Assembly: GCA_034178705.1 (NCBI GenBank)
Contig: JAXFQY010000065.1
Coordinates: 1-61,622 of the forward strand
From: RUG12395 sp034178705
GTDB lineage: Bacteria; Bacillota; Clostridia; Oscillospirales; CAG-272
DNA length: 61,622 bases
Direction of reading: 5' to 3'
Shown: positions 7,976 through 16,811 of the stretch, piece after piece
Layout of the letters: each line of letters starts with the position of its first letter
Numbering within the stretch: the stretch's first letter is position 1
Position numbers and translations under genes: made by a program
The notes under the pieces: generated by a model
Databases searched by the model: none
What the model saw: the letters and a program-made list of their open reading frames with translations, nothing else
Told to the model about the DNA's origin: nothing

Positions 7976-9361
7976 TTATGTTCTTTCGGTAAGAGGAACA
8001 AACTTGTTTTCCGTCGCGATGCATTTGTAGCCGGGGCGGATAATCTTTGTACCGTTCATCGCTTCCTCAATGCGGTGTGCACACCAGCCTGCACAGCGTG
8101 CAACGGCGAAAAGCGGTGTGAACATCTCGGTCGGGATACCGAGCATCCGGTAAACCAGACCGGAATACAGGTCGACATTTGCACACATCGGCTTGTTATT
8201 TTTCTTGATTTCCGCAAAGACCTCCGGGGTCAGGCGCTCTACGGCTTCCAGTAGCCGGAAATCATCTTCATAGCCTTTTTGGGCTGCAAGACGTTCGGCG
8301 TAATGCTTGAGCATCTCGGCGCGCGGATCGGAAAGAGTATAAATGGCATGTCCCATTCCGTAAATCAAACCGCTGCCGTCACCTGCTTCACCACGGAGAA
8401 TCTTGCAGAGATAGTCTCGGATTTCTCCGTCGTCGTTGCGGTTGCGGATATGCTCCCGGATGTCGTCAAACATCTCCTGCGCCTTGATATTGGCGCCGCC
8501 GTGACGCGGCCCCTTCAGCGAGCAGATGGAAGAGGCAATTGCACTGTACGTGTCGGAACCGGTGGAAGAAATGACGCGGGTGGTGAAGGTGGAGTTGTTG
8601 CCGCCTCCGTGCTCCGCATGAAGCACGAGACAGAGGTCAAGTAGTCTTGCCTCTTCTTCAGTATAGGCTTTATCACTGCGCAGAACGCGAAGGAAATTTT
8701 CAGCTGTACTGAGGTTGTTGTGGGGATTGTGCAGTGTCAGACTTTTGTTTTTAAAGACATTGCGGTAGACCGCATAAGAATGGGCGGCGATAATCGGCAG
8801 GCGGGCAATCAGCTCGATCGACTGTCGGAGAATGTTGGCAAGTGAAGGATCCTCCGGGGTTTCGTCGTAAGAATAAAGAGCAAGGGTCGCCGTTGCCATT
8901 TTGTTCATGACATTCGGCGAAGGTGCCTTCATAATAATATCCTCTGTAAAACGGGGAGGAAGAAAACGGCAGGCATCCATGACGCTGTCGAACATATCCA
9001 GTTCTTCCGCGGTCGGAAGCTTTCCGAAGAGAAGAAGATAGGTTGTTTCCTCATACCCGAAGCGTCCTTCTTCCATGAAGGAGGTGACAATGTCTTCCAC
9101 ATTGTACCCGCAGTAGAAAAGCTCTCCTTTTGCCGGTTGGCGCTCACCGTCGGAGATGATATAGCCATGGACATTCCCCTTCCGGGTTACTCCGGCAATA
9201 ACACCGGTACCGTCCGCTTCGCGCAGGCCGCGTTTGATGTAACTTTTCGAATATGCGCTTTCCGGAATCCGGTCATTCGTTTTGCACTGTTCGACAAGGT
9301 GTGCAAGGATGTCGTGGTTGCGATCAAGTATTTCGGTATTGATGGTTGAATCGTAAGTCAA
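7976..9361 (-). CDS. gltA: Citrate (Si)-synthase
   Basis: Condenses acetyl-CoA and oxaloacetate to citrate in the cytoplasm. The 461-residue protein is of the longer Firmicute citrate/2-methylcitrate synthase type. Active-site blocks are present: LHAEHGGGNNSTFTTR with its His, GMGHAIYTLSDPRA with the catalytic His, and a Cys/Arg-rich C-terminal segment GWCAHRIEEA. The start codon is TTG, supported by GGAGGGG eight nucleotides upstream and by a promoter 50 bp further; there is no nearby in-frame ATG that would keep the family N-terminus. It is monocistronic, with no aconitase or isocitrate dehydrogenase beside it, so it may serve glutamate synthesis. Use of 2-methylcitrate precursors cannot be excluded. 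Confidence 0.92.
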   Translation of the reverse strand: MTYDSTINTEILDRNHDILAHLVEQCKTNDRIPESAYSKSYIKRGLREADGTGVIAGVTRKGNVHGYIISDGERQPAKGELFYCGYNVEDIVTSFMEEGRFGYEETTYLLLFGKLPTAEELDMFDSVMDACRFLPPRFTEDIIMKAPSPNVMNKMATATLALYSYDETPEDPSLANILRQSIELIARLPIIAAHSYAVYRNVFKNKSLTLHNPHNNLSTAENFLRVLRSDKAYTEEEARLLDLCLVLHAEHGGGNNSTFTTRVISSTGSDTYSAIASSICSLKGPRHGGANIKAQEMFDDIREHIRNRNDDGEIRDYLCKILRGEAGDGSGLIYGMGHAIYTLSDPRAEMLKHYAERLAAQKGYEDDFRLLEAVERLTPEVFAEIKKNNKPMCANVDLYSGLVYRMLGIPTEMFTPLFAVARCAGWCAHRIEEAMNGTKIIRPGYKCIATENKFVPLTERT

Positions 9362-9412
9362 AGAAAATCCCCTCCGGATATGATAATGGAAGCCGTTTCA
9401 AAATATAACGGC

Positions 9413-9441
9413 ATTATAACATATCCGAAGGGAAAATGCAA
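9413..9441 (-). promoter_or_regulatory. Sigma-A-type promoter of citrate synthase
   Basis: Minus strand TTGCAT, 17-bp spacer, TATAAT. Confidence 0.8.
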
Positions 9442-9489
9442 GATTAAATGCAAAATTATTCAAAAACGAAGAAAAAGCAGAGCCTATTC

Positions 9490-10578
9490 TCAAAAATGAG
9501 AGGACAATATGCTGAGAAGCTCGCTCCGACTTGCGAGTCCTGCGAAGTTAAGAAGACGTTTCAACCGGTATTTCACTGTGCTTTCCGATGCGTGGAGCGT
9601 TTCGGCAATATCGGAGTTCCGGCGACCGGCACGAAGCATGCGAAGAATCTCTATATCCAGCTCGTCACATTCGGCAATAATTTTCTCTGCAAGCATAATG
9701 GAGGTGAGCGGCGCGTCACTGAACAGATCGTATTCCTCCCGGGGTGTCTGTTCGGGAGGGTCAATGGCTTCTTCAAAGGGGAGATTTGCCGTGCTTTCGC
9801 GCACGTCGATTGCGCAGCGCATCTTAATGGTAATGTAGGAGAGGGAAGGATCGCGGCGGATGCGGGAGCAGATATCAACGGCGTTGCGGCCGGCGGAGAC
9901 ACAGTCAAGAGTCGCGATTGTCAGCTTGGAGGGAAGATTGCGGCGATAGGTGACATCTCCGAATCCTGCGATAAAAAGCTCATCCGGAATGTGTATGCCT
10001 GCATCCTTCAGTGTCTGCATCAACATCAGCCCGGTTACATCGTTTGCACAGATGACCGCGTCATATCGCGAAACCATGGTGACCATGCTTTCGCAAAGGT
10101 TTTTGGTTTGACCGCGAAAATAGAAAATATCATTATAAGAAAAGCAGCCGCCGCGGTAACGCAGAAAGGCTTTCATTTTCAGAAGATCGGCAGAGCTGTC
10201 TGAGCTGACTCCGAAAAGGGCAACACGGCGTCTGCCCTGTGCGAAGAAATAGTCAAGCAGATCCTTTGTTGCACGTTCATAATCGGCAACCGAAAAACCG
10301 GAAGCAAGCAGTCCGTTCTGATTCGCACAGCCGACAAGAATCGGGCGAATTCCCCGGCTTCTCAGCAGTTTTGCCGTCCGGTCAGTCCAAAGAAAGGAGG
10401 CGCCTACAGCAAGAACTGTTTCCGCACCGAGGAATTCCGGCGGAAGCGTGTCTCCGTTGCTTTCTGCCTCAACGAGCTGCATTCCACGGCTTTTTGCCTC
10501 ACCGGATATGCCGCGAAGAAAAAGGGAGGTCCAGTGCGTACCCGCATTTCCCGCCTGAATCAGAACGTATACGGTCAT
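9490..10578 (-). CDS. Regulator with sugar-binding-protein fold and C-terminal LuxR-type HTH
   Basis: A 362-residue cytoplasmic protein without signal peptide. Residues 1-265 resemble the type 1 periplasmic-binding-protein sensor of LacI/GalR regulators (RGISGEAKSRGMQLV, ANQNGLLASGFSVADYERA, ICANDVTGLMLMQTLKDAG, IPDELFIAGFGD), but the usual N-terminal LacI helix-turn-helix is absent. Instead residues about 300-362 form a GerE/LuxR-like helix-turn-helix (ILRMLRAGRRNSDIAETLHA followed by SESTVKYRLKRLLNFAG and SRSEL). The ligand is probably a sugar. It has a GGAGG site and a perfect consensus promoter, and it is divergent from the DUF5107-TPR gene, which is its likely target. Whether it activates or represses is not known. 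Confidence 0.82.
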   Translation of the reverse strand: MTVYVLIQAGNAGTHWTSLFLRGISGEAKSRGMQLVEAESNGDTLPPEFLGAETVLAVGASFLWTDRTAKLLRSRGIRPILVGCANQNGLLASGFSVADYERATKDLLDYFFAQGRRRVALFGVSSDSSADLLKMKAFLRYRGGCFSYNDIFYFRGQTKNLCESMVTMVSRYDAVICANDVTGLMLMQTLKDAGIHIPDELFIAGFGDVTYRRNLPSKLTIATLDCVSAGRNAVDICSRIRRDPSLSYITIKMRCAIDVRESTANLPFEEAIDPPEQTPREEYDLFSDAPLTSIMLAEKIIAECDELDIEILRMLRAGRRNSDIAETLHASESTVKYRLKRLLNFAGLASRSELLSILSSHF

Positions 10579-10612
10579 ATGGTCCTCCTGTTATTTTGTA
10601 TTTTAATATTTA

Positions 10613-10641
10613 ATTATATCATGTGGTTTTTCTGTTGTCAA
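10613..10641 (-). promoter_or_regulatory. Consensus sigma-A promoter of the LuxR-type regulator
   Basis: Minus strand TTGACA, 17-bp spacer, TATAAT, a full match. It lies back to back with the rightward promoter at 10678. Confidence 0.88.
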
Positions 10642-10677
10642 GTTGAAAAGGCGGTTTTTGTAAGATGAATATTGGTC

Positions 10678-10706
10678 TTGAATCCTGTAAAAGGGGATGG
10701 TATGAT
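10678..10706 (+). promoter_or_regulatory. Promoter of the DUF5107-TPR gene
   Basis: TTGAAT, 17-bp spacer, TATGAT, 45 nt before the ATG. The weaker boxes suggest dependence on a regulator; no convincing palindromic operator was found between the two divergent promoters. Confidence 0.7.
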
Positions 10707-10750
10707 AATTAATGAAAAAATTAGTTTGTTTTTTGTAAAAGGAGACATCT

Positions 10751-13700
10751 ATGAAAAAAGCAACGGCTAAATTTGAAAAGCTGACGATTCCGACGTACCG
10801 GCCCGGTGCACCGGAAAATCTGCCGATGTTTTTTGAAAAAAAGCCTTATCAGGGGGCGAGCGGACGGTTGTATCCGATTCCGTTTACCACCAAAATCAGC
10901 GATGAAAAGACGGATGTGGCATACAATGCCGCAGTTCTTGAAAACGAGTACATCTATTTGGAAGTGCTGCCGGAAATCGGGGGAAAAATCCAGCGTGCAC
11001 TGGATAAGACGACCGGCTATGATTTTGTTTATCACAACAAGGTAATCAAGCCGGCGATGGTCGGTCTTGCCGGGCCTTGGGTATCCGGCGGGATCGAGTT
11101 CAACTGGCCGCAGCATCACCGTCCGACTACCTTTATGCCGCTTGAGGCAACGATCCGTGAGGGAGAGAACGGGGAAAAGACCGTCTGGGTCGGAGAGGTT
11201 GATCCGCTTTACCGGATGAAAGGAATGGCGGGAATCACAATTGAGCCGGGACGTTCCTATTTCCGTGCGAAGGTTCAGCTTTATAACCGCACGCCGTTCC
11301 GTCAGCCGATTATGTGGTGGGCAAATCTTGCGGTAGAAATCAACGACAGTTACCGTGTCGTTTTCCCGCCTGATGTGGAGTGGGTGAACGACCATGACCG
11401 CCGCGCAGTTCTGGAGTGGCCGATTGCAAAAGGCGTTTATCATACCGCCCGTCCGTTCGATTTCGGTTCCGGAACCGATATCCATGATCTTTCCGCTGTG
11501 CGTGTCCCCTCTTCTTATCTTGTCTCGAAGGGACAGTGTGATGCGGATTTCATTTCCGGTTACGATCACGGAAAAAACTGCGGTATCGTTACGGTTGCGG
11601 ATCATCACATTGCTCCCGGCAAAAAGCTCTGGCACTGGGGAAACCATCCTTTCGGAAAGAAGTGGTGCTCCAATCTGACCGATGACGGTTCCTGCTATGT
11701 TGAGCTTATGACCGGAGTTTATACCGATAACCAGCCTGACTTTACCTGGCTTCAGCCCTATGAAACCCGCACCTTTGATCAGTACTGGTATCCGGTGCGC
11801 GATATCGGTGAGGTAAAGAATGCGACAATTGATGCCGCCATCAATGTGGAGGAGCGGAACGGCGGTATTTATGTCGGTGTATACGCAACAGGCGTTTTCA
11901 TGGGAAGCCGCGTGCTTGTTTGCGAGGGGGAGCGTGTTCTTCTCGACGAGCGTTGTGACCTTTCTCCCGAGAAGGTATTTGAAAAAACCATTACAGAGAA
12001 AGCGGATTTTTCGAAGGTAAGCGCGAAAGTTCTTAACGCAGAGGGAGAGGAGCTTGTCTCTTATAAATACTTTGAGCGCGGACACAAAAAACCGATTCCT
12101 GTCCGCAAGCCCGCTCTGCCGCCGAAGGAGATTGAAACCGTCGAGGAGCTTTACCTTAACGGCAAGCATCTTGAGCAGTACCGTCACTTTGCATACGAAC
12201 CGGAGGACTACTACCGCGAAGCACTTTCCCGCGATCCGGGAGATGCGCGCTGCAATACCGCTATGGCGGGGATTATGCTCGGCCGCGGATTGTTTGAGGA
12301 GGCGCTTGAATATGCAGAGCGCGCCTATCAGCGTCTGACGCTCCGCAATGACAATCCCGATGACACGGAGTGCCTCTACTACAAAGGATTGGCATGCCGT
12401 TATCTCGGAAGAGAAGACGAGGCCTACGATGCCTTTTACCGCGCGGCGTGGAGCTACAAGTTCATGAGCCCTGCTTATCTTGCCCTTGCGGAAATTGATG
12501 CTAAGCGCGGGGACATCGCCTTGGCAGTTGAAAAACTTGATCGTGCACTTTCCGTCAACACGATGAACCTGAATGCGCTTCGTCTGAAAGCACAGCTGAC
12601 AGGGGATAAGGCGATTGAAGAACGCATTGCAGAGCTGGATCCGCTGTACGATACGCAGACGGATAAGCATGAGTATTACATCGACCGTGCCATCGACTAT
12701 CTGCGGGCGGGACTCCGCGATGCTGCTCTTGCGGAGCTTGACCGCGCGGATCAGAACAAGCCGGAGGTTCTCTACTGGAAGGCGTATATTCTCGGAGATC
12801 GGGGCTATGCGGAAGCAGCGGATCGTCTGGATTGGGCACTCTGCTTCCCGGCGCGTCTTGAGGATATTGCGGTTCTGAAATATGCGGACACACCGATGGC
12901 TCACTATTATCTCGGCTGCCTCTATTATGACCGCCGCCGTTATGACGATGCGGTTACGGAATGGGAAACCGCCGTTGCCGGCATACCGACTCTTGCCCCG
13001 GCATGGCGTAATCTGGGTCTTGCCTACTATGACAAGAGACATGATTATGATAAGGCACTTTCCGCTCTGGAAAAGGCATTGAAATACGCTCCGACAGAGG
13101 CACGGATCTTCTACGAGCTTTGCCAGCTGAAGAAGAACGGTGGCAGAAGTCTTGACGAGCGTCTTGCCCTTCATGAGACCTATCCGCAGCTTTCCGCCGA
13201 GCGGGATGACTGCACGCTGGATCATTCGATCCTTTTGACGCAGCTCGGCAGATATGACGAGGCGCGTGACATCCTTCTTTCGCATCGGTTCCATACCTAT
13301 GAAGGCGGAGAAGGAAATCTGACCCGCCATCACGCCTGGCTCTATGCCCTGCGCGGCTTTGCCGCTCTGGAGCAGGGGGATGCGGAAAAGGCGTTATCGG
13401 AGTTTGAACAGGGCTTTACCTTCCCCTTCTGCTATGGAGAAGAGAAAAACTACTTCGCGCAGGAATCGCATTTGAATTACGGTGCCGCACTTGCAGCGAA
13501 GGCTTGCGGGGATACGGAAAAATACGAAGAATACCTGAAGGCAGCAGAGATTGATCACGCTGCCCCGACCGATATTTCCTATTATCGCGCTCTTGCTTTC
13601 TTTGCGGACGGCAAGGAGGAGGAAGGGAAATCTTTGCTTCACGAAATGATTGCCTGCGGAGAAACCGAGATCCGTAACCGTGATATTCCTGCGTATTACG

Positions 13701-13894
13701 GGGTTGGTTCTCCCTGCCCGTGTCCGTTTGAGTATAATTTTGCTGAGCGGCACACGGTGAAAGGACAGCTTCTCATTGCGTTCGGCAAGCTCGGACTCGG
13801 TGACACGGAAGGTGCCAAACGGGCTGCGGCCGCGGCGGAAGAGCTTGATCCGACCAATTTTGAGCTTTCCGTTTTCCGCCTTCTGACGAAGTAA
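10751..13894 (+). CDS. DUF5107 domain protein with tetratricopeptide repeats
   Basis: A 1047-residue cytoplasmic protein. The N-terminal 440 residues match the DUF5107 family, a beta-rich domain resembling galactose-mutarotase-like sandwiches; conserved segments are EVLPEIGGKIQRALDKTTGY, GGIEFNWPQHHRPTTFMP and MWWANLAVEIND. From about 490 to 1040 it carries tandem TPR units (for example YYKGLACRYLGREDEAYDAF, AHYYLGCLYYDRRRYDDAV, AWRNLGLAYYDKRHDYDKAL). DUF5107-TPR proteins are usual in carbohydrate loci of gut bacteria, but I know no settled reaction, so a glycan-modifying enzyme is inference. There is no signal peptide. The ATG follows AAAGGAGA. The neighbours are a sugar-sensor regulator and a solute-binding lipoprotein. 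Confidence 0.85.
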   Translation: MKKATAKFEKLTIPTYRPGAPENLPMFFEKKPYQGASGRLYPIPFTTKISDEKTDVAYNAAVLENEYIYLEVLPEIGGKIQRALDKTTGYDFVYHNKVIKPAMVGLAGPWVSGGIEFNWPQHHRPTTFMPLEATIREGENGEKTVWVGEVDPLYRMKGMAGITIEPGRSYFRAKVQLYNRTPFRQPIMWWANLAVEINDSYRVVFPPDVEWVNDHDRRAVLEWPIAKGVYHTARPFDFGSGTDIHDLSAVRVPSSYLVSKGQCDADFISGYDHGKNCGIVTVADHHIAPGKKLWHWGNHPFGKKWCSNLTDDGSCYVELMTGVYTDNQPDFTWLQPYETRTFDQYWYPVRDIGEVKNATIDAAINVEERNGGIYVGVYATGVFMGSRVLVCEGERVLLDERCDLSPEKVFEKTITEKADFSKVSAKVLNAEGEELVSYKYFERGHKKPIPVRKPALPPKEIETVEELYLNGKHLEQYRHFAYEPEDYYREALSRDPGDARCNTAMAGIMLGRGLFEEALEYAERAYQRLTLRNDNPDDTECLYYKGLACRYLGREDEAYDAFYRAAWSYKFMSPAYLALAEIDAKRGDIALAVEKLDRALSVNTMNLNALRLKAQLTGDKAIEERIAELDPLYDTQTDKHEYYIDRAIDYLRAGLRDAALAELDRADQNKPEVLYWKAYILGDRGYAEAADRLDWALCFPARLEDIAVLKYADTPMAHYYLGCLYYDRRRYDDAVTEWETAVAGIPTLAPAWRNLGLAYYDKRHDYDKALSALEKALKYAPTEARIFYELCQLKKNGGRSLDERLALHETYPQLSAERDDCTLDHSILLTQLGRYDEARDILLSHRFHTYEGGEGNLTRHHAWLYALRGFAALEQGDAEKALSEFEQGFTFPFCYGEEKNYFAQESHLNYGAALAAKACGDTEKYEEYLKAAEIDHAAPTDISYYRALAFFADGKEEEGKSLLHEMIACGETEIRNRDIPAYYGVGSPCPCPFEYNFAERHTVKGQLLIAFGKLGLGDTEGAKRAAAAAEELDPTNFELSVFRLLTK

Positions 13895-13904
13895 AATCAG
13901 CTGA

Positions 13905-13935
13905 ACCCCGGCGCCCTGCGGCGCCGGGGTATCTG
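13905..13935 (+). terminator. GC-rich hairpin after the DUF5107 gene
   Basis: An 11-bp stem ACCCCGGCGCC / GGCGCCGGGGT with a 4-nt loop; the following T tract is broken (ATCTGCCTTTCT), so it may attenuate rather than stop transcription into the lipoprotein gene 30 bp on. Confidence 0.6.
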
Positions 13936-13963
13936 CCTTTCTAAAAGGATATGGAAAAATGTC

Positions 13964-15445
13964 ATGAAGAAAATCACAGTTTTTTTCCTGCTTGTGCTCA
14001 TGTCTTTTCCCATGCTTACCTCCTGCAGTGATACAGAGCGCCCGGATGTGACTACGCCGGCAGTCGTTACCTTTTTTGATCCTATGGCGGATGAAGATGA
14101 CAGGCCTTTGCTTCCGGAGAATCCCCGCTATGAAGGATATGAATTCCGCGTGCTTGTTTCCGGCAATTATCGGAATAACGATTTTGCAGCAAGTGAAACA
14201 GATACCGGTATCCTGGAAGAGGCGCGTTATAGGAAAAATCAGTCTGTTGAGGATACCCTCGGAATCTCTCTGATAAACCGGGATATTCTTCAGCCGGGAA
14301 CAACGAACGGATCAGGTCCCGGTTATGCCGAGATGAAAAAAGCCTATGCCTCTTCCGCTTTCGATTATGATGCCGGCATGATCGGCAGCGAGGATGCCTG
14401 CGCGCTTGCAGCAGGTGGTTATCTGACTGATTTGAAGAATCTTCCGTATCTTGATCTGGAAAACTTTTGGTGGGATGCGTGTGCCAATCGCGATCTATGC
14501 GTGAACAACGCGCTTTACGCCACGACCGGAGCGATCGGTCTGACCGATAATATCGTTACGCACTGCATCCTTGTCAATAAAACGCTCCTGCAAAGCAGAG
14601 AGGATCTTTTCGATCCCTATTCGCTTGTGCAGGAAAACAAGTGGACCTATACTGTCTTCGGTTCGGAGGTTAAGAAAATCAGGGAGGATCTGAACCGGGA
14701 CGGCGTTATGGACGGGAAAGACTGTTATGGACTTCTGACCTGGAAGGATGCCGCAGTTGCCGTGCTGAATTCTTCCTCCTGTCGCCTCTGTGAGGTGGGA
14801 GAGGATGGGAGAATCGCTCTTACGCTGAACAGTGAGCGTACGATTTTGGCTTTGGAGCAGTACACGGATTTTGCGTTTTCCGAATCCTGTTTTCGGTATC
14901 AGGAGCGAAGCGACCCTTCCGCTTGGGATTCCATCCGTTTTTCCGTATTTGACGAAGCGCGCGCCTGTTATTATATGACGACAATGAATACCGTCCCGAA
15001 GCATCGTGAGGCGGACACGGACTTCGGAATCCTGCCATATCCGAAACTTACGGAAGATCAGGAAACCTACGGAAATCCGGTATCCTCCTATTACGGTCAG
15101 CTGTACTGTGTTCCTCACTTTACGGAAAACAGGGAACGTACCGGCGTGATTTCCGAATTGCTTGCCTACGTTTCCGAAAAGCTTTTGACACCTGCCTATT
15201 ATTCTCAGGTGCTTTGCGGGAGTGAAAGCGGAAAGGAGGAAAGCACCGATATGCTGGATCTGATTTTTTCCTCCCGGGTGTTTGATATCGGTGTCTATTT
15301 TCGAATCGAAAATTTAGAGCCGAAGCTTGCGGAAATGGTTTTCAGCCGCCGGATCGGCGATTTCCCTGATTTTTACCGTCAGGTCGCCCCCTCTGCTGAG
15401 CAGGCAGTCGATCTCCTGAACAGAAGGTTGTCCGAAATTTCTTGA
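13964..15445 (+). CDS. Extracellular solute-binding lipoprotein (ABC sugar-binding type), orphan
   Basis: A 493-residue secreted lipoprotein: lysines, a hydrophobic core and a lipobox LTSC with the acylated Cys at 21, then an acidic, Pro-rich linker. The rest resembles family 1-type extracellular solute-binding proteins of Gram-positive sugar ABC transporters (YEFRVLVSGNY, ADTDFGILPYPKLTEDQETYG, YYGQLYCVPHF near the hinge). No permease or ATPase gene lies beside it, so it must share components encoded elsewhere or act as a sensor. It follows the DUF5107 gene by 69 bp with only a leaky hairpin between, suggesting partial co-expression. AAAGGA lies about 14 nt before the ATG, a rather long spacing. 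The ligand is unknown. Confidence 0.82.
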   Translation: MKKITVFFLLVLMSFPMLTSCSDTERPDVTTPAVVTFFDPMADEDDRPLLPENPRYEGYEFRVLVSGNYRNNDFAASETDTGILEEARYRKNQSVEDTLGISLINRDILQPGTTNGSGPGYAEMKKAYASSAFDYDAGMIGSEDACALAAGGYLTDLKNLPYLDLENFWWDACANRDLCVNNALYATTGAIGLTDNIVTHCILVNKTLLQSREDLFDPYSLVQENKWTYTVFGSEVKKIREDLNRDGVMDGKDCYGLLTWKDAAVAVLNSSSCRLCEVGEDGRIALTLNSERTILALEQYTDFAFSESCFRYQERSDPSAWDSIRFSVFDEARACYYMTTMNTVPKHREADTDFGILPYPKLTEDQETYGNPVSSYYGQLYCVPHFTENRERTGVISELLAYVSEKLLTPAYYSQVLCGSESGKEESTDMLDLIFSSRVFDIGVYFRIENLEPKLAEMVFSRRIGDFPDFYRQVAPSAEQAVDLLNRRLSEIS

Positions 15446-15613
15446 GGGGAAAGCTTTCTGTTGCACGGAGATCGAAGCCGGCGGGCAAACGGTTACGGTT
15501 TTCAAACGGCGACAGATTGTCTGAGCCGTCTTTGGCGGATCTGTTTTCAGAGTGCCTCGGCTGTTTCTTGATTTTAATAAAATCGGGAAAGGATCCTGAT
15601 GCTCTGATATAAG

Positions 15614-15660
15614 GCAGCAGGGCTGTCTCGCTGTACTGTGAGTCAGCCCTGCTGCTTTAT
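15614..15660. terminator. Terminator hairpin
   Basis: A 12-bp stem GCAGCAGGGCTG / CAGCCCTGCTGC with an 18-nt loop, between convergent genes, followed by TTTATT on the plus strand. Confidence 0.8.
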
Positions 15661-15714
15661 TAAAGAAAACTGCTTATACGTAATTGTATCCCCGATAGGA
15701 TTTACTATAGAGGT

Positions 15715-16635
15715 TTAGTTTCTGACTTTTCTCTTGGCAATCAACGCTACAGCCAGCCCTGCGATAAGAGCGGTACCGGCAACGAAGAGAAGAGAATCAC
15801 CGGTCTCGGGGGTTCCTTCGGGAGTTACAGGGGCATCGGTTGCGGGGGCATCGGTTGCAGGAGCTTCGGTTGCAGGAGCTTCGGTAACAACGGAGGATGT
15901 AGATGCAGCGAGCTTGGCTTTTGCTTCTTCGCCGATCAGGGTAACCTTCAGGTTATCGAAGGAAACATTTCCTACAGAGTCACCGGCAACGGCGGCATTG
16001 GAGAGACGGCAGCGGAGACCGACGGTTCCTTCGGTCCACACGGTGTCCGTAACCGTGTAGCTGTAAAGCAGAACGCTGGTGTCAAGGTCATAGATTTCGC
16101 AGGTAAAGTCGTCGCCATCAACAGTGATTACAAAGTGTACATCGCTGCCGACGGTAGTTCCGGCAGAGATTACAGAACCGCCGTAGTTATTGCCATAGGA
16201 GGTACCGTCTTCAGCGGTCTTACCCATTGCACCTTTGGTGGCATCATTGGAAAGAAAACCGAGATAGCCGCAGAAGCTGTTATCGGTTTCGTCCGTGGCG
16301 CGGGAAACATCGGAACGCGCGATAACACCGGTAGAGGTCTGAACATTTTTTACATCGACCTCAACAATGTAGTTCTTCCATTTTTCCGGCTGATTCAGAA
16401 TGATGTGTCCGAAGGTAGAACCGGAGTCCGGATGGTCATCATCTCCGCCGGTCACCCAAAGAGCACCGTCACGGATTTCCCAACCGATACGGTACTGGTT
16501 GAACTGGCTGAGAGTAGAAGGGTCTGAAAAGTCGTTCTCGTAAACGACGTACTCGACCTCCTCGGCGCTTGCCGCAAACGGCACGGCACAGAGAAGCAGG
16601 AGCGCTGCAAGAGCTGCACAAAGGATTTTTTTCAT
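15715..16635 (-). CDS. Wall-anchored surface protein with LamG-like domain
   Basis: A 306-residue exported protein. Signal peptide: MKKILCAALAALLLLCAVPF up to an ASA-type cleavage site near residue 23. Residues about 30-235 look like a concanavalin/laminin-G-type beta sandwich (ENDFSDPSTLSQFNQYRIGW, WKNYIVEVDVKN, NVSFDNLKVTLIG), a fold often used for glycan binding. A Thr/Ala/Pro linker made of five-residue repeats follows, then a TPETGD sortase-like signal, a membrane helix and an RKVRN tail, so the protein is probably covalently attached to the wall or held in the membrane. The signal is a variant of LPXTG. The ATG follows GGAGAAA. Function: surface glycan adhesion is inference. Confidence 0.85.
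   Translation of the reverse strand: MKKILCAALAALLLLCAVPFAASAEEVEYVVYENDFSDPSTLSQFNQYRIGWEIRDGALWVTGGDDDHPDSGSTFGHIILNQPEKWKNYIVEVDVKNVQTSTGVIARSDVSRATDETDNSFCGYLGFLSNDATKGAMGKTAEDGTSYGNNYGGSVISAGTTVGSDVHFVITVDGDDFTCEIYDLDTSVLLYSYTVTDTVWTEGTVGLRCRLSNAAVAGDSVGNVSFDNLKVTLIGEEAKAKLAASTSSVVTEAPATEAPATDAPATDAPVTPEGTPETGDSLLFVAGTALIAGLAVALIAKRKVRN
15831..15890 (-). repeat. Four tandem 15-bp units encoding the Thr/Ala/Pro linker
   Basis: Four consecutive 15-bp units (plus-strand forms GGGCATCGGTTGCGG, GGGCATCGGTTGCAG, GAGCTTCGGTTGCAG, GAGCTTCGGTAACAA) encode the five-residue ATEAP/ATDAP repeats between the globular domain and the wall anchor. Copy number may vary by slippage without breaking the frame. 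Confidence 0.85.
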
Positions 16636-16682
16636 GATTTTTTCTCCATTTCTCAGAATATGATTTTGCGGAGTGCATAATA

Positions 16683-16711
16683 ATGATACTTCCGAAGCCA
16701 TTTGAAAGCAA
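16683..16711 (-). promoter_or_regulatory. Likely promoter of the wall-anchored protein
   Basis: Minus strand TTGCTT, 17-bp spacer, TATCAT, about 48 nt before the ATG. Confidence 0.6.
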
Positions 16712-16754
16712 TACAGAAAACCCATCTGATGATACAGGAAACGGCAGGGAAAAT

Positions 16755-16793
16755 AGTAAAGCCCCGTCTTCGGAAGGCTCCGAGGACGGGGAG
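16755..16793 (-). terminator. Terminator of ychF
   Basis: Minus strand stem CCCCGTCCTCGG with CCGAAGACGGGG (one mismatch), then GCTTTACTATTTT. Confidence 0.75.
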
Positions 16794-16811
16794 AAGGGAA
16801 AAAGAATCGGA

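Noticed and set aside
10721..13333. An 870-codon open frame on the minus strand
   Set aside because: It lies antisense over the DUF5107-TPR gene, has no ribosome binding site, and its product is a basic, low-sense sequence; it reflects codon bias of the real gene.
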